From Scylla paramamosain (taxonomy: Eukaryota; Arthropoda; Malacostraca; Decapoda; Portunidae), in NCBI RefSeq assembly GCF_035594125.1, contig NC_087185.1, forward strand, positions 9,100,001 to 9,164,000: 64,000 bases of DNA, written 5' to 3'. The notes below the pieces were generated by a model. It searched no databases and was not told the origin of the DNA. It saw nothing but the letters and a program-made list of their open reading frames with translations. The translations under genes and the position numbers were made by a program. Shown here in pieces: positions 55,403 through 62,968 of this stretch (position 1 is its first letter; every line of letters begins with the position of its first letter).

Positions 55403-56327
55403 AAGTTATAATATAAACATGGTCTGGAAATGTTATACTAATCCAACTCCATAGAAAATCATGTTTCTATCAAATATCACCAACAAGGTACATTCACAAT
55501 CACCCAAATACTTTTAACTGTAATCACATACACTTACATGTTCATCAAAGTTAATACTAAATAAATATATCATAACCACAATATATCATAATCACAATAC
55601 CATCATAATACAAAGTGCTTACCCAAACTCCAGGTGGTGCTGTAGCGGGACACAAGTCACCGCTCCTAGCACTCCGTTTTCTGTTAATTTATCACCCTTC
55701 CGTTTTCACTCTCTCTACTGCACACGCTCTTGTCTTTTATCTCTTTTTCATCACTTTATACATTTCTCTTACTTGTCACATTCTGTGCACGCTCTTTTAC
55801 ATATGTATTACACATCTTCTCAATACATCTTACTACTCCTTTCTTCATACAGACATACACACACACATACACTCTCTTTTTCCATAATTTTGTATGTGTC
55901 GTTTGTCATGTTCAGTAATTTGTATATATATTGTTCATATTTTTGTTGAATAAACAGAGAATACCCAGGCTAAATTTCCTTTGCCAGAGCTACACAGTTA
56001 TGACACTGGAGAGGTTACCCTTCAAGGACTAAACACTGCTATGACCAAGTCGTAGTTGGGAGCCTAAACTTCTCGCTTGAGCAACTTACGGGCGGCCAAG
56101 TAGCACCTCACCTTCGCTACAGTGCTTAAATCACAATAAAGGAAAACCATTGCAGGCGTGAGTGTGTGGTGTTTTAGGTAGGCGTCCAGTCTTCCGAATG
56201 ACTGAGACCGTGGCAGTAACCAAAGAGATGTAAACCGCATTACTGGAACCTACCTCGAACTTCTAATGGTGTATCTATGTACTCCTACAATACTCCCCCC
56301 TCAAGAACGGAGTTCACCTAAGTAGTT
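55403..56327. other. Unassigned, possibly LTR-like sequence
   Basis: Contains 'tgaataaacagagaatacc' followed by 'cctttgccagagctacacagttatgaca' wording, and 'aataaaggaaaacc' further on, reminiscent of a retroelement LTR with polyadenylation hexamers. I could not delimit paired ends or a target duplication. No gene. Confidence 0.3.
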
Positions 56328-56331
56328 GGGA

Positions 56332-56438
56332 AATTGCCATGGGGGTCGCCCCCCTAAAAAGGCTTGCCACTGAGGTCCCCATTGCATGGGGACCTCAGTG
56401 GCAAGCCTTTTTAGGGGGGCTCGACCCCCATGGCAATT
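56332..56438. repeat. Near-perfect 51/53-bp hairpin
   Basis: The arm at 56332-56382 (aattgccatgggggtcg... to 'gaggtccccat') is matched by its reverse complement at 56386-56438 with a 3-nt loop and a single 2-nt bulge (gtcg versus gtcgag). Confidence 0.95.
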
Positions 56439-56548
56439 ACCCGGAGTGGCAATCCATTTCAGGATGGAGACCCTGACTGTAAATAGAGTGTTGGGGGATG
56501 GGAGAGGGAGGGAGGGGGGGGGGAGGGGGGGGATCCCACCCCCACCCC

Positions 56549-57335
56549 AGGAGCGACTCTGATGGCATGCCATATTGTGAGTGTGGGGCTGATCAAGTTG
56601 CAATGGGGAAACCTGACAGCAATTTTCCGTAGACTTCAGTGGCAGTCCATGTCAGGATGGAGACCCAGGCTTGGGAAAGGGAGGATGGCGATTCACGACG
56701 GCAACACCAAGGGGTGGGGGGGGGAGGGAGGGGGGAGGGACGGTGACGGCGACACTGACGGAGAGGTGGGGGGCGTGCGTCCTTATCCTTCGGCGACGAT
56801 GGAATGACTAAATGAATCAATGATGGTGGGTGGAAAATAATTGAGTGAAAGGAGGGGGGAGGGTGTGGACTGGCGGCCAGACGTGGAAGTCGCCACACAC
56901 ACGCGTGGCTAGGGGACTGTGACGGCAATGCCGTGTAGGTCGCCCTTTCACGTCCCCCCCCACCCCCAACCCACCCACCCAGGGGCGACTCTGACGGCAA
57001 GCCATATTGCGATGGTGATCCTGATAGCAATTTTCCATAGATCCATGCTTGGGAAGGGGGGGGTGATTCACGACGGCAAACACCAAGGGGGGGGAGGGAG
57101 GGGGGAGGGACGGTGACGGCGACACTGACGGAGAGGTGAGGGGGCGTGCGTCCTTATGCTTCGGCGACGATGGAATGACTAATGAATCAATGATGGTGGG
57201 CGGAAAATAATTGAGTGAAAAGGGGGTGGAGGGGGGGAGGAGAGGTGATGGGGGGGGGGGGGGACTGGCGGCCAGACGTGGCAGCCGCCCGCCACACACG
57301 CGTGATTAGGGGGACTCTGACGGCGCTTGCCATAG
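56549..57335. repeat. GC-rich tandem duplication (~430- and ~330-bp units plus partial third)
   Basis: Unit 1 starts 'gagcgactctgatggcatgc' (56551) and unit 2 'gggcgactctgacggcaagc' (56982). Both continue with 'gcaattttcc.tag', 'gattcacgacggcaa', 'gggacggtgacggcgacact', 'cggcgacgatggaatgact' and 'tggcggccagacgtgg'. A third partial start is at 57310. G-runs of 6-14 are frequent. It is next to the Polinton cluster, but I cannot show it belongs to it. Confidence 0.8.
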
Positions 57336-57594
57336 AAGTCGCCCTTTCCCTTTCATTCACGGAATCCTGGAGGGTGGGATGACCGAGTGTTGCCATCACG
57401 CGTTCCCTCCGACATCTCAATACATCCCCTATGGTCAAGGTCGTCGCGACTGCCGCACGAGATCCCGTTACCTGTCCATCCTTTTTACCTGGAGAAAGCG
57501 TCTGTGACGGCCAGGGCGGAGCGGCGGCCTCTTCCACTTTCACCGACCACCAGCGGCATGGCTGACGTAATACTTATGTCGGATGGCGGTCTTA
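57336..57594. other. Flank between the tandem duplication and the Polinton cluster
   Basis: GC-rich sequence leading into (ATT)n. No recognisable gene. The Polinton terminal inverted repeat could lie here but cannot be tested without the other end. Confidence 0.35.
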
Positions 57595-57625
57595 TTACTA
57601 TCATTATTATTATTATTATTATTAA

Positions 57626-57657
<32 letters not shown>

Positions 57658-57660
57658 GAA
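57595..57660. repeat. (ATT)n microsatellite
   Basis: About 60 bp of ATT with two interruptions, just outside the last Polinton gene. Confidence 0.9.
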
Positions 57661-57745
57661 AGGTTATGCAGAGTCGATGGAACATTTTATTTTTATTAGG
57701 ACAAATACAGCTCATTGCTTATTAGGGCAAATACATCTCTTTCAT

Positions 57746-58261
57746 TCAAAACATTTGCGAATTGAAGGCGAAGAGATCATCGTCATCGCTGTCAATGACG
57801 GGCGTAGTTTTAATAACTCTAGGAACCAGCTTCTTACGAGGGGCGGCTGGAGCAACGGGGAGTTTTGGTGTGCTGTCGTCCTCTGGCGTGTTAGGGGGAA
57901 TATTTTTTTTTTTTCTGTTTTCCTGCGACTTCTTCTTCACCTCCTGACCCTCTTTGCCGCCTACTGTCGACTCATCTGACCGTTGCGGCTGTGCTTCGGT
58001 CGGAGGTGGCATCAGCGACTCCTGAGGTGGCGGAATCGACTGCGATGTCGGCTGCTGCTGTTGCGACTCCTGTCCTGATGGAGCGTCAGGAGGTGGGCTG
58101 GCCGGCAGTGGCGACATGTCGTCATCACTAAAGATCAATTTCTTCTTTGCAGGTTCTGACATTTTCTCCACATTGACATCCTCATGGTCAGCACGGCTTC
58201 GCTTACCCCCAGCATCGCCCAGATAGATATCAAAGCGGAAAGAGATGCGTTCTGTAACAGA

Positions 58262-58293
<32 letters not shown>

Positions 58294-58461
58294 GATGAGA
58301 ACAATGGAAAAGTTTTTATTTCCCCTCCCACTCTCCCTCTTCTTATTCATTGGCAAAGAACGTTAATGTAATTTACAATGGTGAAGATGTCAGATGCCGT
58401 GCAAGGTAATGGCGTACTCACCCGCAGTTCTCAAGATGAAATGTTTGTTAGCTTGCTCCAT
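57746..58461 (-). CDS. Polinton disordered acidic/basic protein, apparently spliced
   Basis: I do not recognise the family. A short first exon (58461-58422, ATG plus 13 codons) ends at a strong donor GTGAGTAC. The intron ends in a run of about 30 T followed by TGTCTGTTACAG (acceptor), with exon 2 at 58251-57746. Phase matches (1 nt + 2 nt). Without splicing, exon 2 has no ATG near its start. The downstream protein of about 170 residues is low-complexity. It has a basic 'KRSR' patch, 'EPAKKKL', Pro/Gln-rich middle, Lys-rich 'KKKSQENRKKK', then 'PRKKLVPRVIK' and an acidic 'DSDDDDLFAF' end. Possible nuclear-localisation signals suggest a nuclear or DNA-associated role, but this is an inference. 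It lies about 120 bp after the protease gene. Confidence 0.6.
58251..58421 (-). other. Candidate intron in the terminal Polinton gene
   Basis: Donor GTGAGTAC at 58421. The acceptor TTACAG ends at 58252, preceded by a long T-run on the gene strand. The intron, about 170 nt, occupies 58252-58421. Confidence 0.6.
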
Positions 58462-58578
58462 TCTTGGAGATGAGGCTTCGACGTCCGACTGGGTTGAGAG
58501 GTGATGGCGAAGTGACGCTTATCCGTCAGCAATTACCCCATATTGACCCCCTTTCCCACCCCCACCCCACCCCCCAAT

Positions 58579-59151
58579 CTACCTTATTACCACTTTACAG
58601 ATGTTACGACATCTCGCCCGGCTGCCGGCTGGGCAAAACGTAGGCATGCAATGCGGCATATTACGAAATATTACGTATGCCATACGAGTAATTTTTTTGT
58701 CATTATATAGATATTGATGCTTTTTGAAGGTGGCGTGAATAATGCACATTGCACGTTTTAATGTATGCCAACTCAGTAGAAGGCAAAAGAACATGCAATA
58801 AATGCCACACACGAGGGAATTCAACCCCTGAAGTCGATAATTTAATGTGCTAATTTTCATATGTGGACAAGTTTGCATAAAATGATGTAAGACAGCGGAA
58901 TTGTATTTGGGATGCAAGTTATAGCTATCGTAATAGCCTATGGTCTGACTTTGAAAGTTAAGATAAACAGTAATCCAGTGGCCCATGGTCTTTGAGTCAC
59001 TCAATGTATTTAGAATGAAAACGCATGGCTTCACCTGTTTTCTGGCAAGATTTATCAGATCTGTCACATGGCGATGATCGTGACAGCCTAAAAAATAAAC
59101 TCGATCGCCCAAGATGCCTGCTAGACCGGCCTGTATTTCACGTGCATTCAT
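58579..59151 (-). CDS. Polinton adenovirus-type cysteine protease (PRO)
   Basis: 190 residues, close to the roughly 200 of adenain. The catalytic pattern is visible: His58 in 'MGHWITVYL', acidic Asp75 in 'IGYYDSYN', Gln108 in 'RLQGLNS' (oxyanion hole) and Cys115 in 'VCGIYCMFF'. In adenoviruses this enzyme cleaves capsid and core precursors during maturation. In Polintons the homologue is assumed to do the same. The ATG at 59151 is 6 nt after the capsid-like gene's stop, so the genes are tightly packed. The C-terminus is Cys/Arg-rich. The frame is intact with all expected catalytic residues, so the protein could be active. Confidence 0.88.
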   Translation of the reverse strand: MNAREIQAGLAGILGDRVYFLGCHDHRHVTDLINLARKQVKPCVFILNTLSDSKTMGHWITVYLNFQSQTIGYYDSYNLHPKYNSAVLHHFMQTCPHMKISTLNYRLQGLNSLVCGIYCMFFCLLLSWHTLKRAMCIIHATFKKHQYLYNDKKITRMAYVIFRNMPHCMPTFCPAGSRARCRNICKVVIR

Positions 59152-59157
59152 GACGGC

Positions 59158-60525
59158 TTATGCGCGGACAATGCAGCGAACGTGACGATAATGATCAATT
59201 TCTATGACGCCAGTAGTGTCGGCGAAAAACATTATGACGCGGTTGTGATTACGTCCCTTGGCAAACGACAGATTAATTCTTAGATTTCCTGATTTATCCA
59301 GAGGGATGGCATTGTGCACGTCCTCCGTCACAAAGTTAAAGAAACATACTGTCCGACCTTTATTGAATGCATCAAATGTTAGGGAATTACGCGTGTCCAA
59401 TCCTAGTGACTCAAGGGTCGTGTAAAACAATTTTGACGCGTGATGCGGGAAAGAGCTGCGAACGTTATAAATGGTCGCCCCGTTCACGGTGATATGTACA
59501 TGTGACAGATCGGCGTGTTGAAAATATAAACCATTATTATCAATTACGCCTTGTAAGCTGTCCATATCAACTATTGCCATGGTCAAATTTTGAGGTATGA
59601 TTTGCGCGAAAGGTAATTCGGCAATCAAAGACGTTTGATTGGCGGCTAACACATACGTTTTATTGAGCGTTCTATTAAAAGTGTATTGCATTGGATTTCG
59701 AGTCAAGGAGTTATTTAACGATTCTAAGGCGGGCGGATGTGGCGTGACGCGGTCAACCCATAACTTAGCCATCTCGAGCTTAAATTTGAAACTGCTGGCA
59801 TCTTGGTGTGAATTAAGAATCCATGTTTTGTTAGCCAATTCTAATCGAATTCTCACATCAACAGAGTCAAGCAGATAAGCGTCCAGACTTGATATATCCG
59901 AAAACAAAGGCGCAGTCATCGAAATGCCGTGCGTTTTACAATCTTTCATCATTTGTTTCTCGTCTTTATTCCCTCCCGTGAAATAGTCTTCATCAAATTT
60001 ATTGATTATGCCTTTTGATCCATCATAATCGCGATGGTAGAAGGCGACGCGACCGATAGAGTCAATTTTATCCTGAGGGATTGTTGTAATCATTTTAATG
60101 AAGGCGTGATAGTTGAACAAAGAGGATGACTCCACAAGCTGTTCGTTAAAATAACAAGCGCATGACTTAAACATCGTATTATTCAAACCATTACTAAAAA
60201 CGACGTGATCGCCATCGTCTAGTGGCGCGCCGTCTGCCTTCGTCGCGCTAACTCGCAATTCTAGAGACAGCGTTGATAGATCCAAAAATTGCCCTGGAAT
60301 ACCAGGCAGTCTAAATTCAATGTAAGGATCGTTGATCCCCGCATGATTATTAGCATTTGCATCTAAATTAACGGGTAATACGTCCAACTTTCCCCTCGCA
60401 GCGACTGACGATTCGATGGTATGCAAGCGATTCACCCGCGGAAAGTTCTCACTCACGGCCGTCAGATAATTGCTCAGGGGGGTGGAGGTCGCTCCACCCT
60501 GCACATCCGGACCGTAATGAGTCAT
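59158..60525 (-). CDS. Polinton capsid-like protein
   Basis: 455 residues with an intact frame. The visible pattern is beta-rich: 'PYIEFRLPGIPGQFLDLS' (about 67-84), 'LELRVSATKADG' (88-99), 'NGLNNTMFKSCACYFNEQLV', then 'YHAFIKMITT', and a C-terminal half with alternating hydrophobics ('LTMAIVDMDSLQG', 'NLRINLSFAKG', 'VIMFFADTTGVIEID'). This arrangement matches a protein regularly found beside the protease in animal Polintons. I take it to be a jelly-roll capsid component, without being able to say major or minor from sequence alone. There is no signal peptide or membrane segment. It lies between the pX-like gene (54-nt gap) and protease (6-nt gap). Confidence 0.7.
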   Translation of the reverse strand: MTHYGPDVQGGATSTPLSNYLTAVSENFPRVNRLHTIESSVAARGKLDVLPVNLDANANNHAGINDPYIEFRLPGIPGQFLDLSTLSLELRVSATKADGAPLDDGDHVVFSNGLNNTMFKSCACYFNEQLVESSSLFNYHAFIKMITTIPQDKIDSIGRVAFYHRDYDGSKGIINKFDEDYFTGGNKDEKQMMKDCKTHGISMTAPLFSDISSLDAYLLDSVDVRIRLELANKTWILNSHQDASSFKFKLEMAKLWVDRVTPHPPALESLNNSLTRNPMQYTFNRTLNKTYVLAANQTSLIAELPFAQIIPQNLTMAIVDMDSLQGVIDNNGLYFQHADLSHVHITVNGATIYNVRSSFPHHASKLFYTTLESLGLDTRNSLTFDAFNKGRTVCFFNFVTEDVHNAIPLDKSGNLRINLSFAKGRNHNRVIMFFADTTGVIEIDHYRHVRCIVRA

Positions 60526-60579
60526 CTTTGCGACTAAGCTAAATATTGAAGATATCTGCTTTATAGCAAGTCTTTCTTT

Positions 60580-60978
60580 TCAGTTGCCTGGTTGGTGGTT
60601 TTCTCTTTTTTTTTTTTTTCCGACTCCAACTTTCCTCTTTTTCATTACTCGTCCGCCTCGAACTATCCTTTCCCCCACACCCTTCACGGCTGCAACACCT
60701 CTATTTCTTAATGATTCGCGAAGTCGCTTCCCTTCTAAAACATCTGTTAATAAACCTTTTCCCATTTGGAGCGCTTCGGGTGCTACAGTGCGCATGAGAA
60801 AGGGAATTGCTCTTTTAGCAAAGCCACTCAAAACGGAAAATAGACCGCCACCTCTTCTTGAATGGGGTGGAATAAAAACCCGGATGTCGTCTAAGCCTCC
60901 ACCTTTGCTTTGCGTAAAAAGCAAGTCGTATTCCGCTCGAGTGGGAGGTGTGAACGCTCTCGTCATGATGGTTGTCAC
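60580..60978 (-). CDS. Polinton pX/pVI-like basic protein
   Basis: 132 residues. An N-terminal 'PPTRAEYDLLFTQSKGGGLDD'-like region (partly quoted) precedes 'SRRGGGLFSVLSGFAKRAIP', a glycine-led amphipathic/hydrophobic helix as in adenovirus pVI/pX-type membrane-active or core proteins. Next comes 'GKGLLTDVLEGKRLRESLRNRG' (part of a helical region), and a strongly basic C-terminus ('KKRKVGVGKKKKR'). The gene precedes the capsid-like gene by 54 nt. I infer a virion core or membrane-lytic role by analogy. The similarity is of pattern rather than proven homology. Confidence 0.6.
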   Translation of the reverse strand: MTTIMTRAFTPPTRAEYDLLFTQSKGGGLDDIRVFIPPHSRRGGGLFSVLSGFAKRAIPFLMRTVAPEALQMGKGLLTDVLEGKRLRESLRNRGVAAVKGVGERIVRGGRVMKKRKVGVGKKKKRENHQPGN

Positions 60979-61144
60979 GTCATGAATAAGACGTCGAGCA
61001 TAATCACCGGCTATTTATTTCTGTCTGATATGCTGCTCCCGCCATGATCAAAATAAATAATAACGGTCACCCCAATTAAGGAATACATTTATACTCGATT
61101 TGTCAAACACACATCAACTTTATTTTAAAATTTACATGATATAG

Positions 61145-61811
61145 TTATTCAGACTTCCTCACCAGAATAGTTTCAACTCCAAAAGGTTGAAGTCGCTGCG
61201 CCAGCCCTTCCACCATAGGCAGGTAATTATTCTTCCACTCATCCTGGCAGCGACCTCTACATCCCAGTCCTTCCGGGATAATAATTTGCTCTACTTCAGC
61301 GTTCGCCATGGCTAGCAGGGCAATCTTTTTCAGGCAATTCTGGAAGTGTTGACGTCGATTCACGCTTGTATCCATCTTGAGTCCTTCCACGTAAGGCAAA
61401 TCCTTCGACGTCGCGATTGCCTGTCGCGCCTTCTCGTTTCCCTCGACGGCCTCGCCCCAACCATACTGAGTCACGCAGGCCACCAGGTGAGGGAGATTTA
61501 CGCTTCCTGTGGGAGGCGCGTGGATAATGATACGTCCTGGGTCATCTCTCGTGTCTGCCGTGGCCCGATGAAGCGAGTAGTCTCTTTCTAGCTGCATGTG
61601 TATTCTCGTATGGGTAAATCGTTTTGAGATCCCGCGCAATCCCACTCGGTTCGGTGGAGACGGCATTTACTGAATAAATGATATAACAGCGGCGGTCGCG
61701 GAAGATGCCATCGGTCAGCTTGCCCTCGACCACCTTCATCTTGACGAGTAATTGGAGGGCTGATCCGCACGTTGAACCCTCTGTGAGGGGAGTGAGGGGG
61801 AAATGTGACAT
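61145..61811 (-). pseudogene. Macro-domain-like ORF with a frameshift
   Basis: The frame from ATG 61811 reads to a stop at 61542. A second frame, open 61666-61145, continues the apparent fold; the switch is near 61575-61590. In the first part 'IIYSVNAVSTEPSGIARDL' resembles the macro-domain nucleotide loop (NAVN...G-x-A). In the second, 'GRIIIHAPP', 'NRRQHFQNCLKKIALLA', 'IIIPEGLGCRGR' and 'W...Y' fit the later strands, the helix and the second phosphate loop. Macro domains bind or hydrolyse ADP-ribose species; viral ones can remove ADP-ribose from proteins. Such a function here is inferred. The break may be real decay or an assembly error. It lies between the 172-residue protein gene and the pX-like gene in the same direction. 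Confidence 0.5.
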
Positions 61812-62108
61812 CGCAGACCTTTATTCGCACGTATTGGTCGATATTACACCTTCTGCGTAGTAGAATCTATTCATTCAAATTGACGCAGGTGTTATTTTTT
61901 TTTTCCTTTGTTGGTGGGAAGGGATGGAGGGTGGGGAACGTATTATTTATTAGGGGATGTGGATTAGGGGGGGGGTGAACCTTTTTTTGACCATAACCCT
62001 CATCAATTATCCATCCGTGGGCCTGCACCCCTGACGCGCCTAACACGTGCTCTCATGTATTATTGATGTACTTACTCGTTTACAGAGTAAGATGGGGAGC
62101 TTTCTCAT

Positions 62109-62627
62109 TTAATATGCTTCCCAGATGTCACCGACCCCGCCACCTATCAGTTTACTTCGTTGAGTCGTATTTCTGATGGCATCCGCGGGGAGTTGCGCCA
62201 TGCGAAGTAGCAGTGATAATAATGGACGCTTATCGGGTGAAAGTCTTTTCGCGGCCCCCTTTTCGTGACCGAGTACTCGTATGAGATCAAACACGCTTAT
62301 GCCAGAAAATGGTGGAAGTAAGTTACCGCGCTCATCCCATGAAATCCCAGGTTTGCCCTCCAATAATTTCAAGAGAGATAAACCATATTCTCTAAAGGAA
62401 GGAGGAACGGCAACTCGAATCAAATCATCCAAGGGTGGATTGACAGGTGCGCGTGGTGGTGGCGTCACGCTGGCGGCGTCGGGGAGGGCGGCGGCCGGTA
62501 GCGGAAGTGAAGTTTTTTTTTTTTTCTTGACTTGTTTTGACGTGAATCGGTGCTGAGTTGCGCTGTCGGTCGGTTTAAACTTACACCTCTCGGCAACTGA
62601 GACGGGAACTAAACAATATTCTTTCAT
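62109..62627 (-). CDS. Polinton-associated protein of unknown function (172 aa)
   Basis: Intact frame. An N-terminal basic Lys/Pro-rich linker ('KQVKKKKKTSLPLP', 'TPPPRAPVNPP') is followed by a compact domain: 'DDLIRVAVPPSFREYGLSLL', 'GISWDERGNL', 'GISVFDLIRVLGHEK', 'RPLLSLLLRMAQLPADAI', and a C-terminal Gly-rich end. I believe similar small proteins (with the I-S-W-x-x-x-G pattern) recur next to integrase in animal Polintons, but I cannot name a function. Its ATG overlaps the preceding gene's stop in an ATGA (62624-62627), indicating tight coupling. Confidence 0.65.
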   Translation of the reverse strand: MKEYCLVPVSVAERCKFKPTDSATQHRFTSKQVKKKKKTSLPLPAAALPDAASVTPPPRAPVNPPLDDLIRVAVPPSFREYGLSLLKLLEGKPGISWDERGNLLPPFSGISVFDLIRVLGHEKGAAKRLSPDKRPLLSLLLRMAQLPADAIRNTTQRSKLIGGGVGDIWEAY

Positions 62628-62965
62628 CTCTGTAGTAAACTTGTTATTGCCGACACGGCTATCGGGAGTAACGCGGCCAATATGTTACCACCTCGTTTGG
62701 AGATTAGAATCGCTTTCTTCTTGTACACGGGCGTCTTCTTCAAGGCTACAGTGCGAATATCACTCTTGAATTTTTTCAGGCGGTTAATGATGGTATCGTC
62801 GTCCGTCAGGCGTCTCTTCAAAAAGTTGGCGAATATTTCCGAGATGCAATTGACTTCGCGCTTATTCAAACTTTGCAAGACCTGCTTCCGCAATTTAGGG
62901 GTGACGTGCGAGAGGAGAAAAACCAAATCCTTGTACTTCAATATCAATGGTTTTTCCTCATCCAT
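62624..62965 (-). CDS. Polinton-associated small basic protein with hydrophobic C-terminus (113 aa)
   Basis: Intact frame starting 3 nt after the integrase stop. It is a helical, Lys/Arg/Leu-rich protein: 'LILKYKDLVFLLSHV', 'PKLRKQVLQSLNKREVNCI', then 'KKFKSDIRTVALKK', and finally 'KRGGNILAALLPIAVSAITS', a Gly-Gly-led hydrophobic segment that could insert in a membrane, as in adenovirus pX-type peptides. Proteins of this plan recur in Polintons from animals. The role is unknown, and a virion core or membrane-active function is speculation. Confidence 0.65.
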   Translation of the reverse strand: MDEEKPLILKYKDLVFLLSHVTPKLRKQVLQSLNKREVNCISEIFANFLKRRLTDDDTIINRLKKFKSDIRTVALKKTPVYKKKAILISKRGGNILAALLPIAVSAITSLLQR

Positions 62966-62968
62966 ATC

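Noticed and set aside
56562..57725. Frames across the GC-rich tandem region on both strands
   Set aside because: Pro/Gly/Arg-rich translations of G/C-runs that differ between the two repeat units, so not under coding constraint.
58251..58290. Long A-run (plus strand) considered as a retroposon poly(A) tail
   Set aside because: It is better explained as the polypyrimidine tract of an intron, since a TTACAG acceptor in correct phase follows it on the gene strand.
61346..61591. Plus-strand frame antisense to the macro-like ORF
   Set aside because: Shadow frame; the minus strand has the motif-bearing sequence and fits the gene direction.
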